NCBI GenBank assembly: GCA_946902985.2
Contig: OX336388.2
Span: forward strand, 1,502,654,545 to 1,502,718,544
DNA: 64,000 bases
Direction: 5' to 3'
Source: Meconema thalassinum
Taxonomy: Eukaryota > Arthropoda > Insecta > Orthoptera > Tettigoniidae
Shown: in pieces, positions 33,508-45,391 of the stretch
Numbering within the stretch: position 1 is the first letter of the stretch
Layout: each line of letters starts with the position of its first letter
Made by a program: the position numbers and the translations under genes
The notes under the pieces: generated by a model
Databases searched by the model: none
The model's input: the letters and a program-made list of their open reading frames with translations, nothing else
What the model was told of the DNA's origin: nothing

Positions 33508-33773
33508 AAGTTTGGTCCCGGAAACCCGGGAGAGTCCATTTGTTACTTTCTATTCTTTTTCAAGGGTTATTTGACAATACCTTACAAATTATTAATATCT
33601 GTTTTGAATCTTTCAGCTATAACTACATCGTGCAAAGCCTGTGAAGTGGAAAGAGGCCGCTCCTGTCTCCTTTGGGGTGTCCCTTTCATTCAACTTATTT
33701 GCTGCTGCCAGCCTGACAGCATTCCCAAGGTTCCACAGTTTCGTAAGTTGTACTTTAATCTACTTACTTTGTC

Positions 33774-34721
33774 ATGGCTCCTACTGAAAAGGATGAAACT
33801 CTCATTGCCAGACGTTCTTCCTACAAAGGCCAACTCACCAGATTTAGAAATTTCATTAACAAAATAAATCCCGCCGAGAGTGATCTAGACATCTTGACAC
33901 AACGCCTTAAGTTGTACGAACGGTCCTATGATTATTACGATCAAATTCAAACCGAGATTGAATCCGCTTGCCCAGAACGTCAATCGGATCGGGACGAGGT
34001 TGAACCCTTGTATTTTGAAGGGATTGCCAAGGCCCACCAACTGATCCGCAGTATCTCAGAACCGGACACTAGGGTCATCAATCCGGCCCAGTTCGCACCC
34101 GCTTCAGTTCACAAGGATAAACCGAAACCGTTACTTCCAAAGATAAGCCTACCTCACTTCTCAGGCCAGGAAGGTGAATGGTATTCCTTTTATGAACTTT
34201 ACTGCTCCCTCATTCATGAAAATAATGACATTCTCGACATTCATAAATTCTACTTCTTGCGTACGTCCTTGGAAAGACAGGCCTTTGCCTTGGTTGAGTC
34301 ACTGCCTTTAAGCGCAGATAACTACCACATTGCCTTTAATCTCCTTAAAGAGAGATATGGTAATTTACGTTTGTGTGTCGCTCGCCACATCCGCTGTCTT
34401 TTCAACCTGCCAGCCGTCAAACCTAATGACGTCATCTCTTTAAGAGACCTGTTAGACTCCATGCAATTAAATGCTAGAGCGTTATATTAACATAAGCAGC
34501 CAGTCCAAACTTGGGACACCATCCTTATTCATCTAGCTACATCCAGATTCAATTTTTCGACATTAAAGGCTTGGGAAATCGAACTCACTCGCAAGGAGGA
34601 ATACTCGTTCGAACACCTCATCTCGTTTCTCAACAGCCGGTGCCAAGTCCTTACAGCACTCTCATTTCAGTGCGAAAATGTCGAAACGAGTCATCAGTGT
34701 CACATTCTTGAAAAAAAAACT
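33774..34721 (+). pseudogene. BEL tandem Gag, copy 2
   Basis: It reads as copy 1 (27103-28050), including the TAA near the RALY motif at 34488-34490 and the A run that shifts the frame. I saw no difference from copy 1 in this block. Confidence 0.8.
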
Positions 34722-35886
34722 TGTCTCTTCAAATGGTCATCAGCCCCCATCTGTCGAGAACAAGCAAACCCGTTCTGCTTCTTTCAACCATCCAAGAGAA
34801 CATATCAGGCCGCTCAACAAATCTTTAAAATGCACACTCTGTAAAAAGTATCACACTTTGTACTCGTGCAAATCCTTTAAAAAATCGTCTGTTGAAGACC
34901 GAAGGAAATTTGTCTTCAATAGTAAACATTGCTTCAACTGCTTGTCACCTAAGCATTCTTCTTCTAACTGTACGTCTTCCAACCTCTGTTTTCATTGCAA
35001 AAAACCGCATCATTCCTTATTGTACGTTCATGATCAATCGAGGTCACCAGTACCCGCTTCATTAAACTCCATGCAGAGCAGCTCCGAACAAACTAATGCT
35101 TCTTCATGCATTTCTAACGCCGAAACTTCTCACAGTGCGCAAGCCCTTTTGTCCACTGTACAATTCGAAATCCAAGATAAATTTGGAATTTGGTTTCGAA
35201 CCCACGGTCTTCTCGATTCCGCTTCAACTCACAACTTTGTTTCGCAATTGTTAATTAAAAAACTAGGTCTTTCATCATAACCTATTTCCATCAATGTATC
35301 CGGCATTGACAATTTGAAAACTCAAGCCTTGCAGTCTTCAAAATTGAAAATCAGAGACATTTGTCAAAGAAACACCAATCTTAACTTAAACTGTCTCATT
35401 CTTACCAGTATTGGCAAGGACACTCCTAGCAGCTCTATTTATACTTCCGGTTTAAAGATTCCTTCGCATTTAAGGTTAGCTGATCCTCAGTGTAATGCTC
35501 AAGGTCCCATTGATATACTTTTCAGTGCCAATGTTTTCTGGAATTGCCTTCGTAAACAGGTTCGCAAGTTATCCTCAAACGTGGTTGCCAGAGACACCGA
35601 TTTTGGTTGGGTTATTACTGGTGAAATCCAACAACCCAGTCTTCAAACCAAATCGCAATGTCATGTTGTTACTGCTGATATAAATCCCCTTTCTGAAAAA
35701 GAGAACACTTATGTTTTCGATCTCGATATATTTGAAAAACACTTACCGAAACGATGTCTTATTGTAAACAACTACGCCACCTTTGTAAGTTGTTTAAATG
35801 GTTTTGCCTTATTTCTGCACAAAATGGCAATTCAAGTTCGCCTCGCCTTGGGTTACTTCGTTTACCTCCTCATGTCATTTTTATAG
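34678..35886 (+). pseudogene. BEL tandem zinc knuckles and protease, copy 2
   Basis: Same architecture and same internal TAA (35278-35280) as copy 1. Five substitutions are visible, all in the first half: KFH to KYH, FKES to FKKS, YVYD to YVHD, RTRG to RTHG and SQSL to SQLL. The protease motif LLDSASTHNF is retained. Confidence 0.8.
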
Positions 35887-37050
35887 CAGGTAATTGCTTA
35901 AACTTTCTATTGAAAACTATCTTCCCCTTGTGTAAAACCATGGCTATCAGTCACCATCATTTCGCTGTAAGCTATGATTCACTTCTTTCGCTATTTAGTA
36001 GGATGGCCACGGCCGGCTCCTTCCCCCTTCCTCACAATTGGAAGCCGCGTTTGAAACCGCTTGAAAATCTGAATTCTCTAGCATCTAGAATAACTATTCT
36101 TACGCATAAACTCCTTTTCAATGTCCCAGCTTCTCTTCTTTGTTCGGAAGAATTAAGCTTTTTTCTGTTGAAAATTGTCGGATTCCGTGATCCTCAAAAT
36201 TATGCGAAATTGATTTCCTACTTTATTTCATATGTCTCTAAATTGGTTTTTCACGTCCAAGCCACGAATGACTGCATGTCGTGTCACTTGCTCCGCTTTA
36301 AGTCACAGCTGATTGCGCTAGTGTTGTTTGTTTATTTCGAACTGCTAGTTTGTCAATCTTGTTTGTATACAAGCTCGGGTAAGGCCAAGCTGCTGTTTAT
36401 TTCCTTTATGCTTGCCAAAGGTCAGAGCAAGTTTTCCTTATCTCAACTCTGGCTGACTGCCAACCATTGTCTTGCGAGTTGCTTCTGTAAGTTCAGAAGC
36501 TGCTCACCTCATTACCAGATTAAACTTGTTCCGGTCAAGGACTCTTTCAGCTATTTATATTCGTTATCTCGCTGTACTATGTGGGTCAAGGTCGTTCATG
36601 CCTATATCTCCCACTTACTCCCGCTTGTATCCTAAAGCTGCTTCGATTCCTGTTTCATAACATCGTTGCATATTCTTTACGCGCTCATGTATTGCACCTT
36701 GCTTACATATTTTGCACCTTTATTGTCCATTGATGAACAAACTTGTTTTTTCTCGTCGTTACATTCGATGTGTTTTTGTATTTATGCTTGTCACGTCACG
36801 TTTCTCGCTGACTTAAGTATTTTTCTGATTAACCCCTTTGATGCTTATTATAACTTAAGGTCATTGTTTATGGCTACTAGATTGTTGTTACCTATGGCGT
36901 TCTTGCCTCCTACTCGCATTGTTCCTTTGTTTATTTGGTATATTCTTATCCTTAATCAATGTACTTGTTTCTATACGCTTTGTTTAAACTTGTTAATACT
37001 CCTTTCGCATCTTATCGCGATCTTTACTAGAGCTATATTTCCCGCAGCTT
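35887..37050 (+). pseudogene. Degenerate RNase H / integrase region, copy 2
   Basis: Matches 29216-30379 with two substitutions that I noticed (a Cys/Tyr codon near 35974 and a Tyr/Asn codon near 36066). The same lack of a reverse transcriptase core applies. Confidence 0.5.
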
Positions 37051-37505
37051 CTAGCTACTTTGTGATTGAAGGTGTTAATTCTCGTCCTTTAACTCCGCTT
37101 TCCAATGACCCTGATGACCTGCTTCCACTCACACCTGGTCACTTCCTTATAGCCACTTCTCTTTCTGCCCCTCCTCCCCTTTCCAATTCTTACAGGGATT
37201 CTAATTTACCTATTGTTTGGCGTAAACTTGAAGCCCTTCGCAATTCTTTCTGGAAGAGGTGGAACTTGGAATATTTAACTTCCTTGCAACGGAGACAGAA
37301 GTGGTTTCTTTCCAGTCCCGACATTAAAGTGGGGGACTTGGTCTTGGTCAGGGATGTTTCTCCTCCCCTGGTCTGGATTTCTGGTAGAGTGACCGAGTGT
37401 TATCCTGGAAGGGATGGGAGAGTCAGGGTGGCCAAAATCTTGACCACTAATGGTCATATCACAAGACCACTGTCTCTAGCTTCTCCATTACCTTTAAATG
37501 TTTAA
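37051..37505 (+). pseudogene. BEL tandem integrase C-terminal end, copy 2
   Basis: Same conserved end as copy 1 (LTPGHFLIA; VGDLVLVRD; PGRDGRVRV), stopping at 37505 before LTR3. No difference from copy 1 was seen. Confidence 0.8.
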
Positions 37506-37546
37506 CTGTTTATTTTGTTCTCTGTTGGTGTTTTCTCCTCCCAGCT

Positions 37547-40178
37547 TGGTGTATTCTTGGAATACACGTTATGATAGAGTATATTTTAATGCTCTTTTCT
37601 TGTTCATTCCTTCCTTTTTATCAAACACCAACAGTGATCTTCTAGTTTCTCTTTGGTGGTCATGTCTCTTATGTCATTTGTGAGTCTGTTCTAGATATAT
37701 ATCTTCCATGACCCACCTAGCGTCATCTAGCAGCGAATCTCTGAAGTTCCTCAATTCTTCCCTGTACAAGTGGACGTCCTTATCCATCTGGCCACCAGAG
37801 CTCGTCGCCATCGCCAGCTATCATCTCCGTGATCAAGAGAACTTCGTCTACTTTTTCACCCACCAGGCTGCGATAGCGTCGCCTACTATCAACTCTTTGA
37901 AGACCATTTCCTCAAGAGAATTTAACTTTTGTATGTTGGTGATGTTTATATGTCTTCCTTTTGTTTCCTACCCCCACTCTTTTCCCCTTCCCTGGTCCCT
38001 CTGCGCTTCGCTGAGTGGGTCTCACTTGTACGTCGGCCCTCGACTTAGTCAGTCAAGGCTCAACTAGAGCCAGCCTTCTGAACTCAAGAGGCATTTTCTT
38101 CATTCCACGCCATGTTGGAACTCTAATGTAAACCTTCAAAGGGAACTTCACCATCGCTATGCAGCAAAGATAAGTACAGACTTCAGGTTTTAACCTCATT
38201 CTCATCGCTTTAATTTCTACATGCTTTTAAGGATAATGTTATAGGCAGTGTGAGATTAGTATATTTTGGGGCAATAATCATCCTTCGCGGGATTTACCAT
38301 GTTGGGCTTTTGTCTGTCTAAAGCCAACCTTGATAGAAACTTGTTTTTCTTAAGCTATTAAATGAGAAATCTTCTCACAACGTGGGATACCAATGAATAC
38401 CCACTGTCTATCAAATATTTTGCTCGTTCCACCGCTGGAATATAAGCCTCCGTGGCTTAGGCGGCAGCACGCCAGCTCCTCACGCTGGGTCCGTGGTTCA
38501 AATCCCAGTCACTCCATGTGAGATTTGTGCTGGACAAAGCGGAGGCAGACAGGTTTTTCTCCGGGTACTCCGGTTTTCCCTGTCACGAATTTCATTCCAG
38601 CAACACTCTCCACTATCATTTCATTTCATCTATCATTCATTTAATCATTGCCCCAGGGGAGTGCGACAGGCTTCGGCAGCCGGCACAGTTCATATCCTCG
38701 CCGCTCTGGGGGCTTCATTCATTCTATTCCCTGACCCGGTCGCTCAACTGGAAGCAGGCTGTGGATTTTCATTTCACCGCTGGAATAACTTTGGCCCTAT
38801 TCTTCAGTCAAAATTGCTCTGGAACCTTCCAGAATCTACCAGTCACGCCGTCATGTATTTTCCACTCACATGTGTGAATACTTTCTCAAACTAAAGGATC
38901 TTCCTTATTATTTAATGCTCAATAGCGAACTTTTCTTCCTCTGTTGGGATTTTCTCTGGCGTACTTAATGACAATCTATAACTTTCTCGAGCAATAGATT
39001 CTCGCCTACCTAGTGCAACCAGTTCATTTTCCATAATTGCAATAACTTTTTTTTGACATAAACTTTTGTGTTACTACAGTGAACTTTTCATCCATTTAAC
39101 AGACTATAGTGAAACTAGTGCTTGTTCAACATTTCTACCGCGTCGCGATCGTCCGATTACCATAAATAAGGCCATGAACATTTATCCTCAATTCCAATTG
39201 ATCTTTCCTAAACCTTTTACTAACAAACCATAATAATAAAGTTGTTACTTTAAGTCTTTTTTCAATGAGGTGTCACTCTATAGAAGTGCCCTCCCCTTTT
39301 TCTTATATAACATTAATTAACTTCTGCATAAATACGTGTCGAGTCCACGTTTCAAACTTACATTGTTTCTCCCTTCTAATTAGGGAATACAATTCCTTCA
39401 ACTCATGAGTGAGTTATTTCTTGGTCTCTCGAAAGGGAAACTTGCCCCATTTGTCTCGTGATTCCTACTTAAACATAGGAAGTCTAGAACCTTCCTTTTG
39501 ACTTTCTCTTCAGGTTTCACAGTAAGTGACCTGTCCTATTTTGTATAACTATTATAAAAGTAATTCAGCGTAAATATAAGAAGTTATAGGAACTTCTCTT
39601 TCATTCTACCTGCTTTCTTTTTTGTTATTTTTGAAGTTGTAACTTTTTCTAAGATAGGTACTTGGAAATTTCTTAAAGTACACACCTTCTACTCGATTTA
39701 ATGTCTAACTTTAATCACTTCATTTGTCTTTTTTAAATCTTACAAAGATTTTAGTATATATAAAGGTTTGAAACCTATAGAATTGTTAATTGCCTGGAGC
39801 AAACTTTAAATGCTAGGAGGTCTGCGACCCCAAATTGTTAACAAAAATTGAAACTATATGCTTGTTAAATTTATTAGGCTCTTTTTCATTGTTAAATATA
39901 TTCAAACTTTCTTTTTTGACTCTTCATTTCTCTAGTATAACAGTTAGGCAAGATCCTGGCTTTCCTAACTCTTCCTAGGTTCATGCCCTACTTAATGCAA
40001 ATAAACCTCTTAATAGGGTTTTCACCACTTGTTGCATTTGAACAAGAACTCTTAGGCATAACTGATGTCAAACTCTCCTCCTATTTCTCCATCCTTTTTC
40101 TTTGGTCCGAAACCCATCTCCTTCTCTTTATCATCTTCCCTTGGTGGTTAGGTTATTCCTCAGCCAATAATCTACCCA
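37547..40178 (+). repeat. LTR3 of BEL tandem, with SINE
   Basis: 2632 bp, followed by ATTGG. It carries the same SINE as LTR2 at 38443-38774 with the same 13-bp duplication. Its 5' part is nearly LTR2; its 3' part carries private bases absent from LTR1 and LTR2. Confidence 0.9.
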
Positions 40179-40189
40179 ATTGGCTATAC

Positions 40190-40820
40190 GATGAATTGAT
40201 TCATTGGATGTTGAGAATGTGAATATGTAGTAACTACTGTATCATAGTGATATGAATTATATTGTGTAGCATATTGATAACGTTAGGTTTCTTTCGCTCT
40301 CCTGCAAACCATTGATTTAAAAGTTTCACTTTTCTACCATTGATTAGTAGATGACTGACTATACATACATAAAACTTAATGTAGGGTACCGTACCGTAAA
40401 ACAATTTGGTATTAAAATATAAAGTTGAATTTCCGAACATTATTTGTGAAATCACTCTGTCCTTTCTTTTCCTTGTCATACGGTAGTTTAAAAATTAATG
40501 AACCACAGTTTCCAAGAAATAACTTAACACAGTAATACAACTTTAATTCATTTTACAGAATAACACTATACCACTATCACCCACGCGCAGATGCAAAGAG
40601 AATGGCGACTGGCCAGTGATGTATTTTTAAAAGTGACGAGGGAAGAATATGCCGCGTCCGTGACACTGACTCCCCTCTGGCTAACTGAGTTATTAGTTAT
40701 TGTCGAAGGTTCGGAACAGCAAGGTTTGCTCATTCAGTAAGTGGCAAGTTTAGGTAACTCCAAAAAATTACACGAGTAAAAAAGTTCTCAAATAGTAGGT
40801 GTAAACTTACATAATCCAAT
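40190..40820. other. Unassigned, within the hAT shell
   Basis: AT-rich sequence after the 23023-type element's right duplication. I see no gene or recognisable repeat. Confidence 0.35.
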
Positions 40821-40985
40821 CGTTTGGTTGGTTTGTTCTTAAGTTTAGGGGCTGCGACAACGCGGTCATGTAGCCCCGTGTACTTTGGGTGTGTGTAGAA
40901 TCTGTCTGATAACCGGTGTTAATTGTGATGACTGTATTAGTGTGTGTTATCTGTTTTTTTTTTTATTTAAGTACAGACTGGAACT
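40821..40985 (-). repeat. SINE 3' fragment, CAA-tailed family
   Basis: The reverse complement matches the 3' part of the 12453-12857 SINE (CTGCGACAACGCGGTCATGT, then TTAGTGTGTGTTATC). The head is missing. Confidence 0.65.
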
Positions 40986-41665
40986 TAGAATTTTCAAATA
41001 GTTCCTACTTTTGCCGCCAAGCACCACCGTCAACGACTACTAGGCCAAGTTAGGAACTTATCTACTAGACGCCACCGCAGTCGGCTCTTGGCAACGAACG
41101 TAGAAACCTAAGAGCGTTGATTACATTCTTAACCTATCCAATTTAGCTTCACACGGGTGCAATTAGTGGAAGGTTTTTTAACATGCCATAAATCTATGAC
41201 ATGGGACCGCCGGCTTTACTTCCCCTCCGAAGGAAGGCATACTGAGGGATCAATCAAAAGATTGGTTTTAATCAAAATTAAAACTCAACGAATTTCATAT
41301 TTTTAGTAATTTTCACTGGGAGGGATTGATTCACCTAATTATCCCCCCCGTCAATACGCCACTGAATATGCTGTTGATTCAGACACGAAAGCTTGCTGCA
41401 GTGGCAACGAATATAAAAATCCAGGCATTCTATCCAGACAGAGACGTTTGGACCTTTACAAGGCCAGTTCAGGATTTGGAGTGTTACCAAAATATGAAGT
41501 AGGATGGCACATCATCATTCTTCGGCAATACAAGTAATTCGTGAACACGTACCCACGCAAAAAAGAAGACAAAAGGGTGAAGTGCCTTATTTCAGAGCAA
41601 CTACTTTTCTTAAAGAAAATCCTGAAAACATACCATGCACTATGCTGGAGGAATATCAATGCTTT
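40986..41665. other. Unassigned, includes right end of hAT shell
   Basis: Contains the right hAT-like end at 41355-41364 and its flank. No coding sequence recognised; the short frame at 41504-41746 runs into a SINE and is not credible. Confidence 0.35.
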
Positions 41666-41848
41666 GTTGTTGATGATGATGATGATGATTTAATTAGGTG
41701 CTTTGCGACACGTAACCCCGTATACTTGGGTGGGTGTGCAATTTGACTGATGACCTCATTTTTTGATGGCTGTATTGGTGTGTGTATTTGTAATTGAGAT
41801 GACGATTGGGAAGGAGGCAGCCACGTCGTTAATTTAGGTACTGAGCCC
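41666..41848 (-). repeat. SINE 3' fragment, CAA-tailed family
   Basis: Starts with a GTTGTTGATGATGATGATG tail and continues with the reverse complement of the CACGATGTCGCAAAG end, the CACACACCAATACAGCC block and the core to TACCTAAATTAA. It abuts the start of the long LTR at about 41849. Confidence 0.7.
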
Positions 41849-42973
41849 TGATTTTGAATTTTTAGGGAACAATATTGAGAATATTTTTGTTAGCCCATGA
41901 TAAAATTTAACCCAGGAGAATCGAATCTGTAAAGTGTCAGAAAACTGATTAGTTGGCAAGTTACGAGCAGAAAGGCGACGCAGTCACGCGCTCTGTGGAG
42001 CAAAGTTTGCACATGCCAAGGTCATCCGACCCATAGCAACGCTAATTTACCGCGTATTGGAGATTCATTGTTATAAATTATGTCATTGGATAGGAGTTGA
42101 CAGCCAATGAGGAGAGCTCTAGCAGAAAGCATTATGATTGAAAGCCTCGTACTCAAATGGAAATAATTACTTTTAGGCCCTAAAGACGAGATTTAATCCA
42201 TTAGAATAATGAAGAAAATGAGAAGAGGAATATAAAAATACTTTAAAAGTCATTGAAGGACCTAAGTTGACAGAAATAAGCTTTCGAAGGTACAGAAGCA
42301 AAATTCGAGCGCGAATGCAATTTGGCGCGAAGGAAAGTCGATGAGAGAAGTGGGGAGCGTGAAAGCGGGGTCTTTTCGTTTTATGAACTTTAGGAGAGTA
42401 GACGTAGTTCGACCGTCAATTTGTAGGCTAAGTGAGCCCGACGATCAGCGGAGTGTCTTGACCGCTATCGAGGCCGCCTTAGTAAGGTGAAGCTAGGCGT
42501 TGCCCCGTGAACAATCTCATGCGAGTGGGGGAAGGTCCAGCTTACCAGGTCAAAAATTAGCATTTTTAATATATAGAATTTTCAAGCAGAGTTTTAGGTT
42601 TACTTTGCAAAAAGAATTTTTGGAATATCTGGCCTGGTTCCAGAGATATGCAAAATATTGTGACCGGATGACATGTGCTGCCACGCCTTCTTCCTCGTAC
42701 ACTTTCGTTCTGCTTTCCTTATGCAAATGTATCACCCTCTAAACCGCGCGCCGTTGATAATATCGATACGTACATTTACGAGACACGTTTTTGTTTTGTT
42801 TCCTAGGAGTCCTATACACCTGTGTTATAGAATATCCATGGAAACAAGTTCCATCATGGAACAATTCTGTGTTATTCTTCCATGGTTCCATGTGCAAATA
42901 TTGTTTTGTAAACAACATCGGTGTGGCCTATCAGTTGTGTGATTCGGTGTGAAACGTGAGGTATGGGTGCAGT

Positions 42974-43202
42974 ATGGGTGCTCGAAAGGTACATTATAAA
43001 AGTAAAAAACCGTATTTCAAAGGGAATCAGCATAAGTCTGGAAAACAAGCAGTGAGTGATGCTGTAAATAATTCGACACCTAACCTCAGTGCAGCAGGCA
43101 GGAAGCTTACTCCAAATGTTGGAGTTGAATTTGATGGTGATGGTGATATGGGTTGCTACATTTTTATGTAAATATTATGTTTCGAGGGTTACAGAAATGT
43201 CT

Positions 43203-43281
<79 letters not shown>

Positions 43282-44787
43282 TGAACCTGTGGTACTTAAC
43301 CTAACCAATTTAGGAGGTTTGGGCTGTGAAGTGACAGTTAACTGTGAATCATGTTCTGAAATAGGTACTTTTTACAACAGTGCAGTATTGGGGAAAACAA
43401 AGAATGTGCTATCTGTAAATAAGAGAGCAGTTTATGCCATGAGGTGTATTGGGCAAGAACTACAAGGCCTAAGTGTGTTTTGTGCTATAATGAACATGCC
43501 ACCACCTGTGCAGAGAAGTACCTATATCCGTATTGTGGGTCATATTCATGATGCCACATCTAAAGTTTCAGAAGAATGTATGATGCAGGCTGCAAAAGAA
43601 AAATCTGAACTTAGCAATTCTTCTGGGGTATCAGTGTCTTGTGATGGAACTTGACTGATTAGGGGCCACACTTCACACCATGGTGAAGATGTTGCTATTG
43701 GAGCAAAAACTGGTAAAGTTGTGGACTTAGAAGAACTTTCATCCCTATGTAAGTGATGTGAACACTGGAATGGGAAGGGAAATACTATAGAATATGCTGA
43801 ATTCATGGAAATACACTCAGAAGTATGTGGAAAAAATCACTCAGGTACAGCTGGCAGCATGGAGGTGGAGGGAATGAAACGAATATTCAGTCGGTCAGAA
43901 GAGAGGCGGGGGCTGAAATATGTCAACTACATTGGGGATGGTGACACAAATAGCTACAGAGCAGTCAATGAAATGCAACCTTATGGTCCTCACATAAAGG
44001 TCAATAAAATGGAGTGTGTTGGCCATGTTAAAAAACGCATGGGGACTCGGCTTAGAAATCTAAAGGCTAATTATAAAGGGAAAAAAATTAGAAGATGGCA
44101 AACCGCTGTCAGGTAAAAATAGGCTCACTGATGCTGTCATTAACACCTTGACAGTGTACTATGGCAATGCCATTAGAAGTAATAGCACTTCAGCCTCAGA
44201 AATGAAAACAGCCATTAGGGCTGCGGTATCTGGCATCACAAAGCCTAAACTGATGAAATACCTATGCATGATTTCTGTCCCAAAGGAGTTGATTCTTGGT
44301 GTAGTTACCAAAGGGCTGTCTCTGATGGCAAAGAGAAAGAATATCATCACAAGAATAACATACCTATGCCAATAATGAAAGAAATTAGAACCATTTTTAA
44401 GATTTGTCTTCCAGTGATCTTTGAAGCGGTGTGTGGGTAGTCACACACAGAATAGTAACGAATCTCTGAATGCCAAAATATGGAAAATATGCCCTAAAAC
44501 AGGATTTTGTGGTCAAAAAACTGTGTTGATAGCAGCAAAGGATGCAGATCACATTCAATGTTGGGATGAACAGAAGACTGAAGGTTGTAAAAGAAATGGG
44601 ACTGGACCCAGGAGCTTACTGCAATCAAGGACTGAATCAGAAGGATGTCAGAAGAATTCAGTCAGCTGAGAAGAGGGCACTTGAATCCACAAAAGAGGCC
44701 AGGAGATGCAGAAAGAGGCTCCAATTGCAGGAAGAAGGAAAGAAACATGATATTGAAGGAGTGAATTATGGACCAGAACAGTTTTGA
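42974..44787 (+). pseudogene. Mutator-like transposase, inactivated
   Basis: MGARKVHYKSKKPYFKGNQH is a start typical of the insect Mutator-like transposase family. After a TAA near 43169 and a GT microsatellite, the same frame resumes: NRRAVYAMRCIGQEL is approximated by NKRAVYAMRCIGQELQGL. SVSCDGT is then followed by a TGA where a Trp codon is expected. RGHTSHHGEDVAIGAKTGKV follows, and later GDGDTNSY and KMECVGHVKKRMGTRLRNLK. Frames shift near 44116 and again near 44540. The region up to 44787 (EEGKKHDIEGVNYGPEQF) closes the protein. The family assignment is fairly safe; the gene is dead. Confidence 0.75.
43206..43280. repeat. (GT)n microsatellite inside transposase region
   Basis: About 36 uninterrupted TG units, read as Cys-Val repeats in the transposase frame. 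Confidence 0.95.
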
Positions 44788-45391
44788 ATGGTGAGGGGTC
44801 CGAAAGTTGTATTATTTTTATGCCAACATTTCTAAAGCTGTTTTCCTGAAAACTATAATTTTTAATACCGTTTTCACCATAATTCTGTTATTATTCCATG
44901 GATTATGATGATTTTTTCAGGGTTTCCACCCATAAGGCTGTGCTACAATATGTACCCCATTCAGGTCATTAGGATATTTATATTTGTTTTTTATACTGTA
45001 TTTTTTTTAAAGAACTATTTTCAGCTGCTCTGAATAAAAATCAAATAAAAGTACTTAATGTACAGTTTATGCTAGTGATTGAGGTAGGCCTACATTTTGA
45101 TGGTGCAGATGTAATACACACCTTAATAAAAGAAAAGTAGAAAATTTCTCATAAACTTGGTATATGTAAGGGAAACGATGATGCATGGTAAAAAAATGTG
45201 GCAAATTTTGAAAATTCTCTAAAAAATTCTTATGATAAGAATTTTGACACTTAAAAAGTTGCTTTTGGTTGCCACAAGCTTGCCATTACTGTGATACACA
45301 TTATCATATGTCAACAATATTTGTAGCATATTCAACAATCGAATGAATATTGACATTTCTTCCCTCTCTTAAGCAGGACCTCCCCCCTTAG

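Larger units (their letters stand above)
24551..40178 (+). mobile_element. BEL/Pao tandem: LTR-internal-LTR-internal-LTR
   Basis: Three direct LTRs (24551-26836, 30876-33507, 37547-40178) separate two internal regions of exactly 4039 bp each. One 5-bp duplication, ATTGG, flanks the whole array (24546-24550 and 40179-40183), showing a single original insertion. LTRs begin TGGTGTATTC and end TCTACCCA. Internal regions carry DUF1759-like Gag, zinc knuckles, protease, an RNase H remnant and an integrase end, but no reverse transcriptase core. No purine tract precedes LTR2 or LTR3; that position is pyrimidine-rich (TTTTCTCCTCCCAGCT). Confidence 0.9.
22766..41364. mobile_element. Probable non-autonomous hAT shell
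   Basis: CAGTGGCGTA at 22766 is mirrored by TACGCCACTG ending at 41364. The flanks are AATATACT (22758-22765) and AATATGCT (41365-41372), an 8-bp duplication with one mismatch. Inner similarity of the ends is poor beyond 10 bp. Removing the 23023-24549 element and the BEL tandem leaves about 1.4 kb with no transposase. The 8-bp flanks and hAT-like end motif make it plausible but not certain. Confidence 0.4.
42527..45391 (+). mobile_element. Mutator-like transposon inserted in the long LTR
   Basis: GGGGGAAGGTCCAGCTTA on the left and, inverted from the right, GGGGGGAGGTCCTGCTTA form imperfect inverted termini. The interior encodes a Mutator-like transposase on the plus strand. Long-LTR similarity stops just before and restarts after this stretch. 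I could not identify a clean 8-10 bp duplication, so the ends are provisional. Confidence 0.55.

Noticed and set aside
43208..43280. A Cys-Val repeat protein start
   Set aside because: It is a GT microsatellite read in frame.
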